Source: Bidens hawaiensis
Lineage: Eukaryota; Streptophyta; Magnoliopsida; Asterales; Asteraceae
Direction: 5' to 3'
NCBI GenBank assembly: GCA_021521415.1
Contig: JAIQDT010004206.1
Span: 1-64,000, forward strand
DNA length: 64,000 bases
Within the stretch, counting starts at the first letter, position 1. Each line of letters begins with the position of its first letter. Below the pieces are notes generated by a model. That model was not told the DNA's origin. It saw only the letters and a list, made by a program, of their open reading frames with translations, and did no database searches. Below, piece after piece: positions 22,701 through 32,921 of the stretch. Position numbers and translations under genes: made by a program.

Positions 22701-23037
22701 ACGCGCTTGTGTGGATCTTATAGGAGTGTTTCCTCTGGATGGGCTCAGGGACCGGGGGTTTGGTGTGGGTCAGGCTGTGTTGAAGGCCAAATCGGGTAAA
22801 GTTGTCAAACACAAGAAAGCCTGTTTGGAGAACCAACATGTGTTTCTCCCTTTTGCCTTTGATACATTTGGGTTTCTGGCCCCGGAGGCTGTGAATTTTC
22901 TGAGCAGGGTTCAGCATGTTGTAAATGGTACTTGTTCGGCTCCTACGGCCCAACGCTTCGTTTTTAGTAGGATTGTTTGCTATTCAAAAGGGGCTGCGGT
23001 GCAACTTGTTGCCCGTTTGCCCGTCATTTTATTGTAA
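19766..23037 (+). pseudogene. Non-LTR-type reverse transcriptase with zinc fingers and a restriction-endonuclease-like C-terminus, degraded
   Basis: About 1,090 codons of one protein spread over several frames. In order: a C2H2-like finger (CPFRGLHCC...VHIK.LH, 19871-19956) and a second Cys/His cluster (CGLCMELH...GCHH, about 20063-20112). The RT comes next, with DFSNAFNLVDR (motif A, near 21247), GVQQGDPLGPLLFAL (near 21400) and YLDD (21504-21515), then LNVKKTKLF. The C-terminus has a CCHC cluster (CPVC...HAVHC, 22463-22519) and RPADILV (22660-22677) plus ACVDLIG (22705-22722), which recalls a PD-(D/E)XK nuclease. Breaks: TGA at 19948-19950, a frameshift near 20570, a 12-G run at 20961-20972, TAG at 21297-21299, TGA at 21501-21503, and frameshifts near 22230 and 22700. 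No APE endonuclease or LTR is seen. Clade assignment is inference. Confidence 0.75.
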
Positions 23038-23356
23038 TCATTTTGACTTGTTATATGTAACACAATTGGTAGGCTGCTACTTTCATCCTATTTCCAAAGT
23101 AGTATATTTTCTGTATGAAAAAGTTATACTTAATTTTTGTACTTACATAGTGACAAAAGTTATATAACATAATGAATGTCATCATCAATAGCTCAATAGT
23201 CCATCATACCACAATGTTTGTTACAAACGTGCAATTGTCTCAAAATCTTTTTAATAATAACCAAAATTGTTTTTGATTAATAAGAAGGTTGTACATCAAT
23301 AGAGTTTACATATATATAGCTAACAATAAAATACAAATAAGAAAAAAGTGATCAAT
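23038..23356. other. 3' flank of WIP copy 3
   Basis: No gene is seen. Part of it matches the 3' flank of WIP copy 2, including TTTTTGATTAATAA and the GTTGTAC segment. The paralogous unit therefore extends about 130 bp beyond the stop codons. Confidence 0.5.
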
Positions 23357-23608
23357 TCAATTGGGACCCCAACAACTCAAGTACATGACTTTTCTCAATG
23401 ACTCTTCTGACTTTTCAATGCTTGTGCTCGAAGCCGTAGCCGCCGACAAGGATAACTTTTTTGCTTGGGTTACTGACCGGAGATTGGATTTGGCGTGGTG
23501 GTGGATGGATCTGATAGTGTAGTTCCACCGTGCAATGCCTTGATCTTTTAATACCTCCACCAATCCAACAGTACCGGCCACCAACCATGCCCTTGATGTT
23601 GAACTCAT
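23357..23608 (-). CDS. Wound-induced polypeptide family protein (WIP, DUF3774), copy 3
   Basis: An intact 83-residue protein. It has MSSTSRAWLVAGTVGLVEVL at the N-terminus, a conserved RWNYTIRSIHHHAKSN basic core, SVTQAKKLS, a Ser/Ala-rich linker and the C-terminal KVMYLSCWGPN. It is close to typical length for the family. No signal peptide or membrane span is evident, so it is probably soluble, with a basic middle. The start is fixed by alignment with copies 2 and 4 and by being the first Met after the TATA box (115 bp upstream). Copies 2, 3 and 4 share the RWNYTIRS type; copy 3 is the undamaged sister of copy 2. Expression on wounding is expected from the family, not shown by the sequence. 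Confidence 0.9.
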   Translation of the reverse strand: MSSTSRAWLVAGTVGLVEVLKDQGIARWNYTIRSIHHHAKSNLRSVTQAKKLSLSAATASSTSIEKSEESLRKVMYLSCWGPN

Positions 23609-23722
23609 GGTATATGCTTAAATTTAGGACTCTTTAAAATGATTAAAATGAAACGAGTTGTGTTGTGTTGTTAGTTAAACGTATGCAAGATGTGTTTGAT
23701 GAAGCAGCACAAGATAGGGATC

Positions 23723-23734
23723 GGGTATATATAG
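23723..23734 (-). promoter_or_regulatory. TATA box of WIP copy 3
   Basis: The minus strand reads CTATATATACCC, 115 bp before the ATG, the same CTATNNATACCC form as in copies 1 and 4. It is the homologue of the TATA region that lies beyond the solo LTR at copy 2. Confidence 0.6.
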
Positions 23735-24219
23735 ACCACCGTAGAAGAACACCAGGTTTTTTTGGGGGAGAAAACGGTAGGCACACAAATGGTTTTAGTT
23801 GTATTATTCTAGTGCCTTTAAAAAAATTGTATTATTTTAGTCACCAAAATTTATCACTATATGGCTGGCAGGGGGTGCACCATACAAAGCGACAAATATG
23901 AAACCGTACTCTTTTGGGGTTTCTCTCTTTATCCCTTTTCTCAAATCATGAATATAAAAATTCCAAAATTAACATTTTCATCGGAAATTAGTTTACAGTA
24001 TCCTAATATTATTAGACTATTCTATTTATGTACTTGAAATTAACAATTTATTTTCAACTAAATGTCAAATACATCTGTTAGACTAAATTGATAATGTTTA
24101 ACACCAATAATTAACATTTTCTAACATACCCTTCAAATAAAAAACTCTTAAGATTTGTAAAATATATGACCATTTAGGAGAAAAAGTTTTTAAGATAAAA
24201 GCTTATACTTAATGAAAAA
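23735..24219. other. Upstream flank of WIP copy 3
   Basis: The first 75 bp is shared with the displaced copy 2 promoter. The rest is AT-rich with no gene or repeat that I can name. Confidence 0.4.
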
Positions 24220-24532
24220 ACCTTATTTGGTTGAACAAGCTTGAAACTTTTAGGTTTGAAAAAAAAATTTGAAGTTTGAAGCTGCTACTAGTAGCGTTTA
24301 GAAAAAGCCGCAAACTTTTAATATTTAAAATACTTAAATAACCTCCAAGATATATACATTTAATATTATGCTTTTTTAATAATGTCTATTTTGGTGATTT
24401 TATACATTTTTTTAAAGCTCCAGCTGCTATGGCAGACACTTAAATATATCAAAAAAAGCTACAGCCATCAGTTACCAGCTACAACTACAAGCTTCCAGCC
24501 ACCAGGAATCAGCTAGTTTTGCCAAACATACC
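24220..24532. mobile_element. MITE candidate with TTTGGCAAAACTAGCTG-type ends
   Basis: The right end, inverted, reads AGGTATGTTTGGCAAAACTA; the left end reads ACCTTATTTGGTTGAACAAG, a recognisable but imperfect inverted match. The interior has repeated CAGCTAC/CCAGC(T/C) motifs. No ORF. It abuts the next element. Confidence 0.45.
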
Positions 24533-25497
24533 TTTACGGCGCACTCGTTTCACAGAATTCATGGGAATTAAAATCCCATGACATTTCGGTGGAATTGGAA
24601 TTTAATTCGTTGGAATTGGAATTTAATTCCATTTTGGTGTGTTCGGTTGTCAACGAATTGGAATTGGAATGTAATTCCTTCAAATTTCTTTAAATAAATG
24701 AATTCAAAATCCTTCAAAAACGTAGAGGAATTCAAGTAAATTCACAGAACTCTTTAATAGGTCGACGTTTCAGGTGTGTTCATGTTCGGTTCGATGCCCC
24801 GGGTCGGTTCGCGACCGGTATGACACCGCGGGTCGGTTCATGTCCGGTTCAATGCCTAGATCGGTTCGCGTTCGGTCGCCCTAGGTCGGTTCGGTTAGAC
24901 TCATTTCTCGAGTGGTTTTTCTTCTTTTTTTTAACGATGACAGCGAATAAAACATTAAAATTTTTTTTACTTTTTACTTTTTTGTTTTTGATTTATATTT
25001 TTAGTTATTGTTTTTGAATATTTTTTTGAAGGTTTTTGGTATTAATAGAAAACCCCTAAAAAAATTCGAAAGAAATCATAACGTAAAATATAAATAAAAA
25101 ACAAAAAATATAAAAAACTAAAATGCTTCCGCCGTTATTCTCGTTAAAAAAAGAAAAAAGAAAAGAAAACCCAAAACCCATTCCGAACCAAACCAAAATA
25201 ACCCTTTTTTAATTTATCCATTCTGACTTAAACTCATTCCGACCCAAACCTGTTTCGATCAATGACCCGTTCGACCCAACCCTACCCATTTTGGCTGGAG
25301 ATGCGATGATATTTGTGATGATATGTTACAATTCATTTGTCAAATGAACACATAAAGAATGAAATTGGATTTCAATTTCTTCCTATTTCAATTCATATTG
25401 AAGTGTGTGGATTCCAAATCCAATTCTTTCCAATTCCAAATTCGATGCAAATTCTAATTCCAATTTCATTTCATTCTGAAAACGAACACGCCCTTTC
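24533..25497. mobile_element. MITE candidate with GGCG(C/T)(A/G)(C/T)TCGTTT ends
   Basis: The left end, GGCGCACTCGTTTCACAGAAT, matches the inverted right end GGCGTGTTCGTTTTCAGAAT. Both subterminal regions are made of GGAATTGGAATTT-type repeats in opposite orientations. The centre (24780-24900) holds a GGTCGGTTCG-rich block. Adjacent bases CTTTA and CTTTC could be a decayed target duplication. No transposase. Confidence 0.5.
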
Positions 25498-25675
25498 TAA
25501 CCTTTTGTTTTTGTTGTAGTTTAGTGTTGTAAACTATCTTACCTTTTTATTGGTTTTTACTCTTGTTGTTAGTTACCTTCTAAATTTTCTTGTCATTGTC
25601 TATAGTATTCATAGATCATAACACATTATCCTAATAACAATTCCAACGAATTAAAGCAAAATATCTTCAATATAT

Positions 25676-26086
25676 GATTCGCCAACTCATTCTTCAACAG
25701 GCACGCGAACAGAGCCCCGGGCTCCTTCCACTGCTTTGGAGCTTATGGTTATGTTCTATTTCACTCCCCGATGGGGGTTCTTCTCATAATTCCCTCACGG
25801 TACACTTCGCTATTGGTCACCCAGGAGTATTTAGCCTTGCAAGGTGGACCTTGCGGATTCACACGGGATTCCACGTGCCCCATGCTACTCGGGTCAGAGC
25901 GTAAGCTAGTGTTGTTTTCGGCTACTGGACTTTCGCCATCTAGGGTGCAGCGTTCTACTACTTCGCCTAGCAGCACGACGCTTGTATTGCACTCCCACAA
26001 CCCCGTTTTCACGGTTTAGGTTGCTCCGATTTCGCTCGTCGCTACTACAGAAATCGCTTTTGCTTTCTTTTCCTCCGGCTACTAAA
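25676..26086 (-). pseudogene. Nuclear copy of plastid 23S rRNA gene fragment (NUPT)
   Basis: Read on the minus strand this is collinear with an internal part of chloroplast rrn23. Recognisable blocks include GTGAAAACGGGGTTGTGGGA, CAATACAAGCGTCGTGCTGC, CCCGAGTAGCATGGGGCACG and the CCCCCATCGGGGAGTGAAAT stretch. It is about 410 bp long and ends abruptly in AT-rich DNA on both sides. Small indels and substitutions, for example in the GGTACACTTCGC region, show that it is a nuclear relic and not a contaminating plastid read. The frames in it are meaningless. Confidence 0.85.
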
Positions 26087-26665
26087 ATTCTATTTTTTAA
26101 AGTGTATTTTCTGCAATCAAAAAATTACTTTTATAACAAATATTTGAAAGTTTGCATGTCATAATCATGATAAAGATATAAACTATATAAATTAATCAAA
26201 TATAAACTATATAAATTAATCAAACAAGTTTAACTTCAGTTCTTCTAAGAAAATATTAATCTCCTTTATTTGAAGTAAGTAATATTTCCTCTAATTAAAA
26301 TGACCTCCCAACTACTGATAGAGAATTCTTTCTATCTTAGTAACTTCAAATGTGAAGTTTGGGTGATGGAGATGCTCCTAAACTTACCATCACATTTAAA
26401 GACATAGTTCACTAATAAGATTACGTTAACTGGTTGAGATCCACAGAGCATTTGGTCCAACGGTATCCGATGGTTACGAGCTTAGATCGAGAGTTTAAAT
26501 CACGCAGTAGATATGCTAAGTGAATTTTAAAGCAGAATTTTATTATATAGAAATCGTAATTCATGATTAAGATGCTGTGAACTATAGAAACCGAATAATT
26601 CATTTATATCGATCATCTGTACAATAAAATAACTATATATCCATGAATTAAACATGGATATATAT
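26087..26665. other. Intergenic between NUPT and WIP copy 4
   Basis: No gene is seen. A short direct repeat (ATATAAACTATATAAATTAATCAAA-like units) lies at 26176-26224. Confidence 0.5.
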
Positions 26666-26935
26666 TTAATAAGGACCCCAACAACTTAAGTACATGACTT
26701 TTCGCAAAGACTCTTCTGATTGTTTAGCTTTCTCTTCTGGGTATCCCGTTGAAGCCATGGTCTTTGTCGCCGGCGATGACAACTTCTTAGCTTGAGTGAC
26801 TGACCGGAGATTGGACTTGGCGTGGTGGTGGATGGATCTGATAGTGTAGTTCCACTGTGCAAAGCCTTGATCTTTGAGTGCCTCCACCAATCCAACCATT
26901 CCGGCTACCATCCATGCTCTGGTTGTTGAACTCAT
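26666..26935 (-). CDS. Wound-induced polypeptide family protein (WIP, DUF3774), copy 4
   Basis: An intact 89-residue protein: MSSTTRAWMVAGMVGLVEAL, WNYTIRSIHHHAKSNLRSV, TQAKKLSSPATK, then an insert (GYPEEKAKQ) before SEESLRKVMYLSCWGPY. The last residue is Tyr where the family normally has Asn. I chose the Met at 26935, not the in-frame Met at 27037, because it aligns with the paralogues and lies 83 bp downstream of the TATA motif; the longer form would start upstream of it. It shares TIRSIHHHAKSNLRSVTQAKKLS with copy 3, so these are tandem duplicates about 3.3 kb apart, now separated by MITEs and the NUPT. Confidence 0.9.
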   Translation of the reverse strand: MSSTTRAWMVAGMVGLVEALKDQGFAQWNYTIRSIHHHAKSNLRSVTQAKKLSSPATKTMASTGYPEEKAKQSEESLRKVMYLSCWGPY

Positions 26936-27017
26936 GGTACAAATAAATGTTTGAGATGCTTGAATAATATAATGAATGAGATGTTTGTTTTTGATGAAAG
27001 CATGGATGGTGGAGTGT

Positions 27018-27029
27018 GGGTATAAATAG
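27018..27029 (-). promoter_or_regulatory. TATA box of WIP copy 4
   Basis: The minus strand reads CTATTTATACCC, 83 bp before the ATG. It keeps the CTAT...ATACCC frame of the other WIP promoters, with TT in the variable centre. Confidence 0.5.
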
Positions 27030-27187
27030 ATGGACACCCAAAATCATTCAAGGAACAAAACAATAGGAAATGCCAAAGGTTTTAAGGAATCTGGGTTTAA
27101 TAGTATGGGCTACAATATAATGGTCACATGGCAAGTAAGAATGTGTAAAAACAAAAAATGTGTAATCCATTTGCTTATGTTTTTAAA

Positions 27188-27604
27188 TCTTAACAATAGT
27201 AATAAAAGAAAATACTGAAACTTATGTGTGAAGCTGCATTTCTTTTAATTCCTGATCTCTCATCTCATTCATTCTAGTTATCCTTGGATCATGGGTCAAA
27301 ACTATTTTGTCAAGTGGGCTATAACATAGTGTGGATTTTATACATTATTGAATTAAGTGTCATTTTCATACCTGAGTTTTAACCAACTACGCAACTTTAG
27401 TACATTTTTTAAATTTCTTACAAATCAACACCTGACGTTTCCATTAAAATCATGCTATTTAAGTACTTTTCGTTAACCCCATATGTTTTTTCCATTAAAT
27501 CTACATTAATTAATTTATAAGTATTTTGATAATCACAATTGAAATAATGAATCTTATTTTAACTTTTGACAAATCCCGTCTAATACACGGATTCAAAAGC
27601 TAGT
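27188..27604 (+). mobile_element. Non-autonomous Helitron, copy 2
   Basis: The element starts TCTTAACAATAGTAATAAAAG and ends CTAGT. It lies between A (27187) and T (27605), the precise Helitron insertion signature, without target duplication. The 3' hairpin (CCCGTCTAATACACGG) is slightly decayed compared with copy 1. It aligns end to end with 3438-3827, in opposite orientation in the window. No Rep/helicase is present. Confidence 0.7.
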
Positions 27605-29555
27605 TATTTAATAAAAGAACTCTAAACATTTTTTAATCTAATCTAGCTATCTAATCTAATATAGTTTAACTAGAATATTAACAAAATCTATTATCTAGAT
27701 GACACATGCCAGCTTGGACCCCTTTTCTAATTTCATAGCCCGCGACTCGTTTTCAGTAGGCAACCCAATTGATAACAGTCTCATGATAAAATTTTGAAAA
27801 ATAAATTATTGTTTAATGTAAGTCTTAAACCCAAGACCTCGTATTTGAAACTAATTAAAGATGTTTTCCAACTACACTTAAATGGCAATTCTGTTCGATT
27901 AATTGATTTAATATATATAAATATCCTTTTCTCTTCAAGCTTTAAACCAAAATTAGATTCATTTTCTACAATTAATAAATTCGACCTTTAATATTTTTGA
28001 CTTCTTAATATTTTGATTAGTTTTAAATTAATTATGAAACCATCCTGTTCAACATCCGGTCTGTGAACTGTGACCCGATAAGACGTTCAGTTCGGATCTA
28101 AAAACATTGATTGTTATGTTTCTCACAAAACCCGCTTATAATTAATATTGTATGATTTTTAAGTTGACTATAAAATAGTTTATGACAATTACTTCACACT
28201 TCTATTATGTCATTAACAGAATTTAAAATAATTGAATATCTCTAATTATATCAAAATCTAAATTTGTGTTATTTAAAAATAATTGATGATCGTTTACCAT
28301 GGAATAAAAATGAAATGATTAACTAGCAAAATTTATTTTGTAACTAATAAACAACGAATTAGTGCTTTTGTATATCAATTATTCAAAATTCAAATATATT
28401 AGGAAACAACATGTATCTTTTTTTTTAACAGCCAACGAATCCTCTAAATGGGCTACTGGCAAAATGCACCACATCGATATACACTCGTCTTTCGATCTAA
28501 GGAAAACCCTCACCTAAGGCCAACGCCCATGAATACTCGCTTAAATGCACGACAGTGCGGTGAGATAAATCATGCTCAATTCAAGGATCTAACTATTGAA
28601 AACCAAAATAAATCTAAATTAAATTTCATAATTATTGTTGCTAATTAAAAGATAGCAATAATCCTACTTAAACTTTTTACATTAAAATGCATATTTTCTA
28701 TCCTTAAGTTTATATTCCAAGAATTTTTTACATATTTTATCATTTTATTTTTTAATTTAAATTATATTAACAATGAATTAAAATTTATCTTTTAGATTTT
28801 ATTTTAGGTATATATAAATATCAACAAACGAGAAAAAAAATATTAACTAATTAATAGCAACCTTTTATAATTTAGTAAATTCTTAAAGTTCTTTTTTTTT
28901 AATTCTATTATTATTATAAATCTACTCTCATCATATATAAGATTACAACTTACTCAACTTATTATTTAATCAAACTTCATTAAGAATATATTTAACTTTC
29001 TGTATTGCATGTCACATAAGCTTGATCAATTTATCATTAAAAATACTCCATTTATACTACTTATCCAAAGCTGTACAAATTCTCTTAATCTATAATCCAG
29101 TCAACTTGAGGTTAGTATAATACTCCTACAATGCATATCATATTGTTACTATTGGCATATAAAACAATTTACTGATTTGGTTTGAGTATTGACTTTTCGT
29201 TTGAGTGAGAATAACTTTTTAGACTCTTTTGACTTATCAAAAGAACATCAACAAGAACTCGTGTATGTTTTAATTAAAAAAAATCTATTAATAAAATCTT
29301 ACAAAGTGAATGAAAGGTAGTTTTGGTACAATCAATTAAATAAAAATATTGAGTAGATTCGTCGGATCTAACAGTGTTATGAGCAAAATAAGTTACGAGA
29401 AAAGTGAGTTTAGATTAAATCAGGCCATTCAATTTGGATTTATTAAGAATGAAACTTTTATAAACAATATTTAGTTCAACTTAATTCAATCAACATATAA
29501 AATTGAGTAAGCTCCTATTCATAAAATTAATGGCTTAGAGATGAAATTGACAATA
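27605..29555. other. AT-rich intergenic stretch
   Basis: No gene is seen in nearly 2 kb. The segment 27795-27880 has, on the minus strand, GAGGTCTTGGGTTTAAGACT, which faintly resembles a tRNA-derived SINE B box. The segment 28030-28115 resembles part of the MITE at 7181-7398. The rest is low-complexity AT sequence. Confidence 0.45.
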
Positions 29556-30195
29556 ATATCTCATAAAGTTAAATAAATAGCAAAAATGAAGTATGATAAT
29601 GCATTTTGAGTTTTATTATATATTTTTGTTGTTGGTGCAGCCAGAACAGAATCACAGAGCGCAAAAATGAGGAAAAGATGGTTCCAAATTGGGATCTTAA
29701 AATAAGTACTAAGCTTTTGGTAAAATTGCTTTATTTAAATACATTGACTTGGCTTTTTTTATTTTTGGTGATTTTAGCTTTCATTTTGCAGGTATGAAAA
29801 ATTACAACATATTTGTTTCTGTTTCAGTGATTCTGTGAGTAACAAGACTTTTTGGATGTTACAAAGTATTTTTGATATCTCATAAAGTTAAATAAATAGC
29901 AAAAATGAAGTATGATAATGCATTTTGAGTTTTATTATACATTTTTGTTGTGGGTGCAGCTAGAACAGATTCGCAGAGCGTAAAAATGAGGAAAAGATGG
30001 TTCCAAATTGGGATATTAAAATAAGTACTAAGCTTTTGGCAAAATTGCTTTATTTAAATAAATTGACTTGGATTTTTTTTTTTTGGTGATTTTAGCTTTC
30101 TTTTTACAGGTATGAAAAATTACAACACATTTGTTTCTATTTCAGTGATTGTGTAAGTAACAAGATTTTTTGGATGTTAAAGAGTATGTTTGATA
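29556..30195. repeat. Tandem duplication, period 319 bp
   Basis: Units 29556-29874 and 29875-30195 are nearly identical (start ATATCTCATAAAGTTAAATA). They share the GAAAAGATGGTTCCAAATTG segment and the CTTTTTACAGGTATGAAAAA-type end. Differences are scattered substitutions and short T-run indels. Non-coding. Confidence 0.9.
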
Positions 30196-30424
30196 TATAA
30201 CATATGGATTTATCAAATGATGTAGTTTTATTAATAAATCTTTTTGGTTTCATGGTTTAACTTAAAAAGTTGTTTTTTAAGTTGTCATTTTATTATGATT
30301 GTCTTCGTATGTTTTTTGTTTTAATAGAAACAACAATGTAATAATTTATAATTAATGTAAAATTATTCGTTTTTATAAATATGTCATTTATAATTCATTA
30401 AAATGTATAATACACACACATATA

Positions 30425-30479
30425 TGTATTTTGTTTTTTTTATTTTTCACCCGCGTATAGCACGAATAAGTAACATAGT
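30425..30479 (+). mobile_element. Possible third Helitron 3' terminus
   Basis: The hairpin-like CCCGCGTATAGCACG is followed by AAGTAACATAGT and then TATTAAATAAAAGAACTC. The same 3' flanking run (TATT(T/A)AATAAAAGAACTC) follows the Helitron end at 27604. A 5' end was not located, and the terminal CATAGT departs from CTAGT. Confidence 0.3.
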
Positions 30480-30606
30480 TATTAAATAAAAGAACTCAAA
30501 ACAACCATTTATTTGAATTGTAAGAAAGATATTTTAGTAAATTTCATTTCCAATTAACTTTGGTATTTGTGTTCTTTTAATTAAAAATCCAAACCACCCT
30601 CCCCTC

Positions 30607-31305
30607 TAGGCCTGTAAACGAACCGAACGTTTGGTGAATTATTCGTGAACTTTCGGCAGGAAGTTTGTTTATGTTCGTTTATTTAATAAACGAACAAACA
30701 TGAACAAAAAATTTGTGTTTGTTTAATTAAATGAACGAACATGAACACATGTTCCGTTCGTTCATTTATGTTCATGAACGTTCGTTTAAGTTAGTTTATG
30801 TATGTTTATTTATGTGCATTTATATATTAATAGAAAATAATTAAATATTATCTGGATAGGTTACATGCTTAAAGATTTTATATTTTTTTAATTTGTGTTT
30901 ATTTAAATGTTTTCATTCAAGTTCATTTACATTTGTTCAAATACGTTCGTTTATCTTTGTTCAGTTACCTTTATTTAGATTTTAAACAAACACGAACATG
31001 AATATAAATATTTGTTTGATTAAGTGTCCGTGTTCTTTTAGAGTTAGATGAACAAACACGAGCATGTCGTTGTTCGTGTTCATTTGATTCGTTTATAAGC
31101 TTTCATTATTCACATTGATGAATACATCAGTCTCAATCTACAGGCTCTGCTGACTTTATTTGTGTTCGTGAACACATTAATTTCCTTAATGAACGAACAC
31201 GAACATAAAATCCCGTTCAATAAGTGTTCGTGAACATATTATTTTCTTAACGAACGGACATGAACAAGGCCTTGTTTATTTTCGTTCGGTTCGTTTACAG
31301 CCCTA
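30607..31305. mobile_element. hAT-type non-autonomous element with CGAACATGAAC repeats
   Basis: The ends are nearly perfect inverted repeats of about 23 bp: TAGGCCTGTAAACGAACCGA at left and, inverted, TAGGGCTGTAAACGAACCGA at right. The 8-bp flanks CTCCCCTC and CCCCCTCC match at 6 of 8. The body is filled with TGTTCGT(G/T)/ACGAACA motifs in both orientations, probably transposase-binding sites. No ORF. Confidence 0.75.
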
Positions 31306-31924
31306 CCCCCTCCTTTCTTTTTTTCCTTTTTCCAAAGACCAAATGTAGTGGACACTTTGGAGAGGAGAAAAATACCCATAGGGCCTAGAACACCATCCAT
31401 CGAGGTGGTGGTGTTGGGGGGGGGGGGGGGTGGAGGCTTTTCGACAAATATGGCTTTGACGTTTTGTGAAAAGCGCCAAATTGGTGTTGACTTTGGTCAA
31501 CCAAAGTTTGAGCCAATGATCAAGAAGGTGGTGGTTTAATGTATATTAATTTTCTAAATTTTGAATAATTCAACTACCGATCCTCAGTGTTGCTAAATTA
31601 TACAGTTATTATTCAAGGTCCAAAATCCTTCGGTTTTTTCATAGTTGTTTGATTGTTTTGTTTTTCAATTAAAGTGATGCGAACACTTGTTTATCAGGTT
31701 TATTTGTTTTAATATGATATAACTTGGTTCTTGTAACCCAATGAACTGTTAAACCAAGATATATTTCTCGGTCTTTTCTTAGCTTACATTGAGTTATTCA
31801 AATCATTAAACTACTTAACTCTATTATATTTCTTGGTCTTTTTCCTAGCTTTTATGGTATCAGATCCTTCATGAGAAACTAAAGTATAGATTTGCCTTTT
31901 TCTGTTTTTTTTCCATGCGTGACT
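31306..31924. other. Intergenic with a G-run
   Basis: No gene is seen. A run of about 13 G lies near 31417-31430. Two similar AACCAAGATATATTTCTCGG/CTATTATATTTCTTGG-like segments follow each other at 31750-31850. Confidence 0.4.
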
Positions 31925-32423
31925 AGAGGGGCGGACCTATAGCTAGACTAGGGGTGTCGGCCGACCCTGTGATAAAAACATAATTAGTGTTATATATACG
32001 AAAAAATCCTGATCGACCCCTGTAAAATTTTGACACCAACCCATGTAAAATGCTAAGAAAATAAGGAGAAAAGTTAGAATGGAGAAGAATAGACACTGCC
32101 GGAAAATAGAATGGAAAAATTTTCCGGCGAGTCTGGAGTTTTAGCAGCCACGGGAATGGAGAAGTGGGTATGGGGGAGAGAAGTAGATAAAATTAATATT
32201 TTATTAACTGATTTGTCGTTTGCACATTTTCTTATTCTTTTCTAGTTTTTGTTATTTATGTTTAATAATAAGTCATAAATGATTGATTTAAATAACTTTA
32301 AAGTATTTTTACTACATATCTTTTCTTAATTTGCATATCTTTTCTTAATTTTCTTTTTCTGATTTAACTAGATTTCTTACTTTGATTTGTTATTTATTAT
32401 TTTATCTTTTCATTTTATATAAA

Positions 32424-32470
<47 letters not shown>

Positions 32471-32725
32471 TTATTCATATTTTTATCACATATGTAAATC
32501 GGTGCGCTTTTGTGCACCGAATTAGACCCTTATGGTCTCAATGCGTCTCACGATTGACTCAATTTTGTTTTTTATTTATAATTTTGTTTTATGTTTATTT
32601 TTATGTGACTTGACCCGGCCTGACCCGATCTGACCCAAAGATACCCAAAAAAATTAGTATTCAGCGCTAGACAATTAACCTCAAAATTTCCGACCCCTGT
32701 GACAAATTTTTCTTGATCCACCACT
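31925..32725. mobile_element. Possible hAT-like MITE with GGCGGA...TCCACC ends
   Basis: The left end TAGAGGGGCGGACCTATA and the inverted right end CAGTGGTGGATCAAGAAA are weakly matched. They are followed inside by GGGGTGTCGG and, inverted, AGGGGTCGGAAATT. Both flanks contain TGACT. A (TA)n tract and a GGTGCGCTTTTGTGCACC hairpin lie inside. The evidence is partial. Confidence 0.3.
32430..32466. repeat. (TA)n microsatellite
   Basis: A pure TA dinucleotide run of about 36 bp. Confidence 0.95.
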
Positions 32726-32921
32726 GAATTGACTATGGTCGAAATGAAAGTGAATTGTAAGAATAAATATATGGATATATAAATAGGGAAGGTTATCATA
32801 CAAATTAAATATTTGTACTAAACGTGCGAACTAAAACAAAATGGAGGCGGTGACATTTTTGTAAATAAGTGAAAATCATGTTTATAGTGTAATTACCCGA
32901 TAACTTAATAAACACGTAATG

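Noticed and set aside
19958..23037. Bacterial retron, diversity-generating retroelement or group II intron RT
   Set aside because: The motif order, zinc fingers, CCHC tail and nuclear plant context do not fit those systems; no template repeat or intron RNA structure was seen.
25676..26019. Overlapping open frames on both strands with good codon content
   Set aside because: They are translations of plastid 23S rDNA and encode nothing.
26430..26525. tRNA-like or SINE-like text (GGTCCAACGGTATCC, GAGTTTAAATCAC)
   Set aside because: The A and B boxes are too weak, and no poly-A tail or target duplication was found.
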